This document shows positions 60,770 through 64,000 of a DNA stretch of 64,000 nucleotides, piece after piece. Within the stretch, counting starts at the first letter, position 1, and the number at the start of each line of letters is the position of its first letter. Position numbers and translations under genes: made by a program. The notes under the pieces were generated by a model that saw only the letters and a program-made list of their open reading frames with translations, was not told where the DNA came from and did no database searches. This DNA comes from E44-bin32 sp034430615 (GTDB lineage: Bacteria; Chloroflexota; Anaerolineae; Anaerolineales; E44-bin32). The DNA lies in NCBI GenBank assembly GCA_034430615.1, contig DAOUEJ010000203.1, positions 1-64,000 of the forward strand. Reading direction: 5' to 3'.

Positions 60770-63109
60770 TCATCCGGAGCGGGCCAGGTTGATCAGTTCC
60801 CAGAGCCGGCTCGGGCTGAGCGGGATCTCGAGCAGCTCGAGACCTTCGATCTGGAGCGCATTCTCGAGCGCCTGGCAGAAAAGCGGTCCAACTGGAATTG
60901 CGCCAGCCTCGCCCGCACCCTTCACCCCAAGTGGATTGAGGGGAGAGGGTGTCTCCTTGTGACCGATCTCGATCCTGGGGACATCCAGCGAGGTTGGCAG
61001 CAGGTAGTCCATGAAGGTCCCGTTGAGCAGCTGCCCGTTCTCGTCGAAAACCAAATGCTCGTAGTAGGCGTTGCCTATCCCCTGGGCTATACCACCCTGA
61101 ACTTGGCCATCGATCAGGAGCGGGTTGATCACCTTGCCGGCGTCGTGGACGGCGATGTACTTCTGGATGTTGATCATCAGCGTCTCTGGATCTACTTCCA
61201 CGATCATGGCGTGTACGCCGTTGGCCGTCGCCCCTGTCGCCGGGCCGAAGTAGTTGGTGGACTCGAGCCCGGGCTCCGTGCCTGGCTTAACGGCCCCACG
61301 CAGCGGGTTGGCCTGGGCTGCCAGTTCCCCGAGAGCGATCCCGCGTTCGGGTTCGTTCTTCACGTACACCCGGCCGCCTTGAAGCTCAAGCGCCTCCTGC
61401 TCGACCTCGAACATCTCAGCCGCCAAGGCGAGGATCTTATAACGGACATCCTTGGCGGCCTCGTTGATCGCGTTGCCAGCAACCACCGTCCCCCGGCTGG
61501 CGAAGGTCCCGGTCCCCCAATGGAACTGGTCAGTGTCACCCGTGACGACGTAGATTTCGCTGACCTCCACGCCCAGTTGTTCGGCTGCGATCTGGGCGAA
61601 ACTGGTGAAATGTCCCTGGCCCTGGGTGCCGACCCCGGTGACAACCGAGATTTTTCCGCTTGGCTGCACCTGCACCCGAGCTCCTTCGTAGGGGCCGATG
61701 CCGGTGCCTTCCACGTAGGTGACGACGCCGATGCCGACGTGCCGGCCTTCGGCGCGCAGCCTGGGCTGTGTCTCCGTGATGAAGTCCTCGTACCCAATCA
61801 TCTCCAACGCTTTTGCCAGGACCGGTTCGTAGTTGCCGCTGTCGTAGACCAGCGAGGTGAAGTCTTGGTAGATGATCTTGTTGTCCTTGGGGAAGGCATC
61901 AGTCGGGATGAAATTGCGGCGGCGGATCTCGGTCGGGTCGAGGCCTAGTTCGTTGGCTGCCAGGTCCAACAGGCGTTCCATGACAAACACGCCGTGCTGG
62001 CGGCCGGCGCCGCGGTACGGGGTCACGATCATCTTATTTGTGAAGACGGCCTTGAACTCGCTGTAGTAATTGGGGATGTCGTAGCAGCCCAGCAGCGTGC
62101 ACTGGCTGTTGATGGGAACCGTCAGGCCGTAGGGGTCGTAGGCTCCGCTGTCGTGCAAGAAGACGTCGTGGATGCCGAGGATGCGGCCATCTTTGTCCAG
62201 GGCTATTTCGGCTTCATGGATCTGGGATCGTTCTTGGGTGGTGGCGACGAAGTTCTCGGCTCGGTCCTCAATCCATTTCATTGGCCGATGGTACTTGATC
62301 GAGAGCCAGGGCAGGAGCATCTCCTCCGGGTAGAACATCATGATTTTAGGTCCGAATGCACCCCCGATGAAGGGTGCGACAACCCGCACCTGGTGCTCGC
62401 TCAAGCCAAGCATGGTAGCCAGACCGTTCCGGATGGGGATCGGCGCCTGGGTGGTATCCCAAACCGTCAAGCGCTGCGATTTTGGATCCCAGTGCGCGAC
62501 GATGCCCCGGTTTTCCATGGCGGCCGCGGCCCCGTGATCGTACGTGAAGCAGCGGCGGATGATGTGATCGGCTGACTGGCGCACCTGCTCATAGTCCCCG
62601 ATCTCCTGGATCACGTGGGCAGCCAGGTTGGTTTCAAGATCTTCATGGATCGGTATCGTCTCCGGGTCAAGAGCATTCTCAAGGTCGGCGACAACCGGCA
62701 GTGGTTCGTAATCCACAATGATGCGGGCCACCGCATCCTCGGCGATGTAGCGGTCTTCGGCGATGACGGCGGCCAGCGGTTCACCTACGTGGCGAACCCT
62801 ATCCTGGGCCAGGATCGGCTGGGTACGTGCGTTAAAGATTAGGCGTTCGATCGGCGGAGGTGAGACCAGCAGTGGTCCCCTGGTCCAGTACTCCCCCAGG
62901 CTTTCTGCGGTGTGGATATCGATCACACCCGGTATCTCGAGGGCGGCGGAGACATCAATTTTCAGGATGCGCGCATGTGCGTAAGGACTGCGTAGGAAGG
63001 CGATGTGCGCCATGTTCGGCAGGTGCACATCGTCAACAAAGAGCGCTTGCCCAGTCAGCAGGCGTGCGTCTTCGTTGCGTGGGATTCTCTTGCCTATATA
63101 TTGTCCCAT
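60770..63109 (-). CDS. Molybdopterin-binding large subunit, xanthine dehydrogenase family
   Basis: A 779-residue molybdenum-hydroxylase large subunit. RNEDARLLTGQALFVDD starts the family fold; GGAFGPKI and PYRGAGR (the active-site loop, unlike the AYxCSFR of true CO dehydrogenase) and GVGTQGQGH bind the cofactor; the catalytic Glu is in GVKGAGEAGA. Neither the FAD (medium) nor the 2Fe-2S (small) subunit is adjacent, so it may pair with genes elsewhere. Substrate is an N-heterocycle or aldehyde; purine/pyrimidine is suggested by neighbours. Follows the cyclase gene by 46 bases. Confidence 0.92.
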   Translation of the reverse strand: MGQYIGKRIPRNEDARLLTGQALFVDDVHLPNMAHIAFLRSPYAHARILKIDVSAALEIPGVIDIHTAESLGEYWTRGPLLVSPPPIERLIFNARTQPILAQDRVRHVGEPLAAVIAEDRYIAEDAVARIIVDYEPLPVVADLENALDPETIPIHEDLETNLAAHVIQEIGDYEQVRQSADHIIRRCFTYDHGAAAAMENRGIVAHWDPKSQRLTVWDTTQAPIPIRNGLATMLGLSEHQVRVVAPFIGGAFGPKIMMFYPEEMLLPWLSIKYHRPMKWIEDRAENFVATTQERSQIHEAEIALDKDGRILGIHDVFLHDSGAYDPYGLTVPINSQCTLLGCYDIPNYYSEFKAVFTNKMIVTPYRGAGRQHGVFVMERLLDLAANELGLDPTEIRRRNFIPTDAFPKDNKIIYQDFTSLVYDSGNYEPVLAKALEMIGYEDFITETQPRLRAEGRHVGIGVVTYVEGTGIGPYEGARVQVQPSGKISVVTGVGTQGQGHFTSFAQIAAEQLGVEVSEIYVVTGDTDQFHWGTGTFASRGTVVAGNAINEAAKDVRYKILALAAEMFEVEQEALELQGGRVYVKNEPERGIALGELAAQANPLRGAVKPGTEPGLESTNYFGPATGATANGVHAMIVEVDPETLMINIQKYIAVHDAGKVINPLLIDGQVQGGIAQGIGNAYYEHLVFDENGQLLNGTFMDYLLPTSLDVPRIEIGHKETPSPLNPLGVKGAGEAGAIPVGPLFCQALENALQIEGLELLEIPLSPSRLWELINLARSG

Positions 63110-63155
63110 CGATGCCCTCCGTGTTTTATGGATCAGAAATCATGTACAACCCTTA

Positions 63156-63941
63156 CTATTCCTCGGTGAAGGCCACGGCTCGGCAGAAGGCAGCCTCGCC
63201 GCCCTTGAAGAGCCACGGGAAGCAGCCCAGGGTTAACCGGCGATTTTGAAGTTCGGGCGCCCCGATCATCCCGCCCAGGTTCTCGACGTGGATGCAGTCG
63301 TGCGGGAAGAGGGCGTTATGGGTTAGTTGGTAGGCCATCTCCGGGAACAATTCGGGGACTTTGTCCTTACCGAACTTCGCCTCACATTGTGCGGTCACCT
63401 TCTGCCACTGCTCGAGTCCACCTTTGCCGAGAAAGCGGCCGATCGGCAGGTTCATGGGGTGGTCGGTCGAGATCATGTCTACGCCCCAGATGTGGATCTT
63501 CTTCTCCAGAAGCCAATCGACGATCTCGAAATGCGGACCTGGGTGACGGAGGATATATTTTTCCTCGTCTGGCTTGGAGCCGAACTGCGCATGCTTATGC
63601 CAGCCAGTGTGGATGTAAAGAATATCACCCTCACGTACCTCGACTCGCTCCTCGATCATGGCCGGGGTGAAGATGTCCAGTTCATCGAGCACGTCACTCA
63701 AATCAACGATCACCCCCTCGCCGTACAGCCATTCCAGCGGGATTTGATCGATGGTCTTCCCACCGGTGACGAAATGGCGCGGCGCATCGAGGTGCGTACC
63801 CATGTGGTTGGAGGTCTGAATATATTGCGCATTCACACCCTGCTCTGCCTTGCGCTTGATAAACTTCACCTCGAAGGGCGGGTAGAACGGCCAGTTGGGA
63901 GCGTCCTGGTTTAGTGGTTGTGAGAGGTCGTGGATCTTCAT
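63156..63941 (-). CDS. Cyclase-family (kynurenine-formamidase-like) hydrolase
   Basis: A 261-residue metal-dependent hydrolase. ATG 63941 with ggagga six bases upstream. The metal motif HMGTHLDAPRHF (HxGTHxDxPxHF) is complete; later VDLSDVL and YIHTGWH. Family members hydrolyse amide bonds of formyl-kynurenine, isatin or cyclic amides. First gene of the operon with the molybdopterin subunit, NmrA-like and DUF2877 genes; likely ring-opening of an N-heterocycle. Confidence 0.9.
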   Translation of the reverse strand: MKIHDLSQPLNQDAPNWPFYPPFEVKFIKRKAEQGVNAQYIQTSNHMGTHLDAPRHFVTGGKTIDQIPLEWLYGEGVIVDLSDVLDELDIFTPAMIEERVEVREGDILYIHTGWHKHAQFGSKPDEEKYILRHPGPHFEIVDWLLEKKIHIWGVDMISTDHPMNLPIGRFLGKGGLEQWQKVTAQCEAKFGKDKVPELFPEMAYQLTHNALFPHDCIHVENLGGMIGAPELQNRRLTLGCFPWLFKGGEAAFCRAVAFTEE

Positions 63942-64000
63942 GATTTCCTCCATGCTTGATAAGCGAACGGTTTCGTGGATAAAATATCTGCTCGACGGCG

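Noticed and set aside
60515..61948. 477-codon open frame on the plus strand
   Set aside because: It lies antisense to the motif-rich molybdopterin subunit and NmrA-like genes and has no recognisable domain.
60770..63109. Form I carbon monoxide dehydrogenase large subunit
   Set aside because: The active-site loop reads PYRGAGR and the diagnostic AYxCSFR motif is absent; no coxS/coxM neighbours.

Overview
The window reads as a gene-dense, moderately GC-rich bacterial chromosome, most likely from a Chloroflexota lineage close to Anaerolineae. The inference rests on content: lipobox-anchored secreted proteins with Pro/Ser/Thr-rich linkers, LysM-M23 and lamin-tail proteins, DUF3179, an F420-type luciferase-like oxidoreductase, a split cytochrome b with a fused diheme tail, and no outer-membrane or LPS genes. 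No insertion sequence, prophage, CRISPR array or rRNA gene was seen; there is one tRNA gene (Arg, CCT anticodon).

Layout. 1-8 kb: envelope and secretion genes (two probable LysM/M23-type lipoproteins, an HtrA-like protease, a DUF3179 lipoprotein), a class V aminotransferase and a permease split into two half-size genes. 8-15 kb: an alkyl-DHAP-synthase-like flavoenzyme, MscL, FAD glycerol-3-phosphate dehydrogenase, a frameshifted HDAC-like gene, a gluzincin-like lipoprotein and a HAD phosphatase. 15-20 kb: a complete ECF vitamin-type importer (fused ATPases, S, T) divergent from a PLP lyase whose substrate-specificity residues match tyrosine phenol-lyase. 20-22 kb: a GTPase and an AT-rich, gene-free stretch with two perfect DnaA-box-like sites 21 bp apart. 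22-30 kb: glutamate dehydrogenase, then a leftward operon gatC-gatA-nucleotidyltransferase-receiver-like-small protein-aminotransferase-gatB that supplies the tRNA amidotransferase. 30-38 kb: glycosyltransferase, epimerase and several secreted or surface proteins (lamin-tail, phosphodiester glycosidase, SH3-like lipoprotein).

38-45 kb is the respiratory core: a leftward Rieske/cytochrome b6-type/subunit IV-diheme operon and a rightward sdhCDAB operon, sharing a 274-bp divergent region that holds a CRP/FNR-like inverted repeat, followed by a receiver-adenylate-cyclase protein and tRNA-Arg. 45-57 kb holds mostly single housekeeping or accessory genes, including a small regulator/membrane-protein pair with a near-consensus promoter whose start region is covered by an 18-bp perfect palindrome. 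57-64 kb is a candidate N-heterocycle catabolism locus: an NCS2 permease convergent with a four-gene operon of a cyclase-family hydrolase, an orphan molybdopterin large subunit of the xanthine dehydrogenase family, an NmrA-like protein and a DUF2877 protein.

Two genes (HDAC-like and lamin-tail) are each broken by one small frameshift inside otherwise well-kept coding sequence. They may be real inactivations or assembly errors. All functional calls come from reading motifs by eye; no database search was run.
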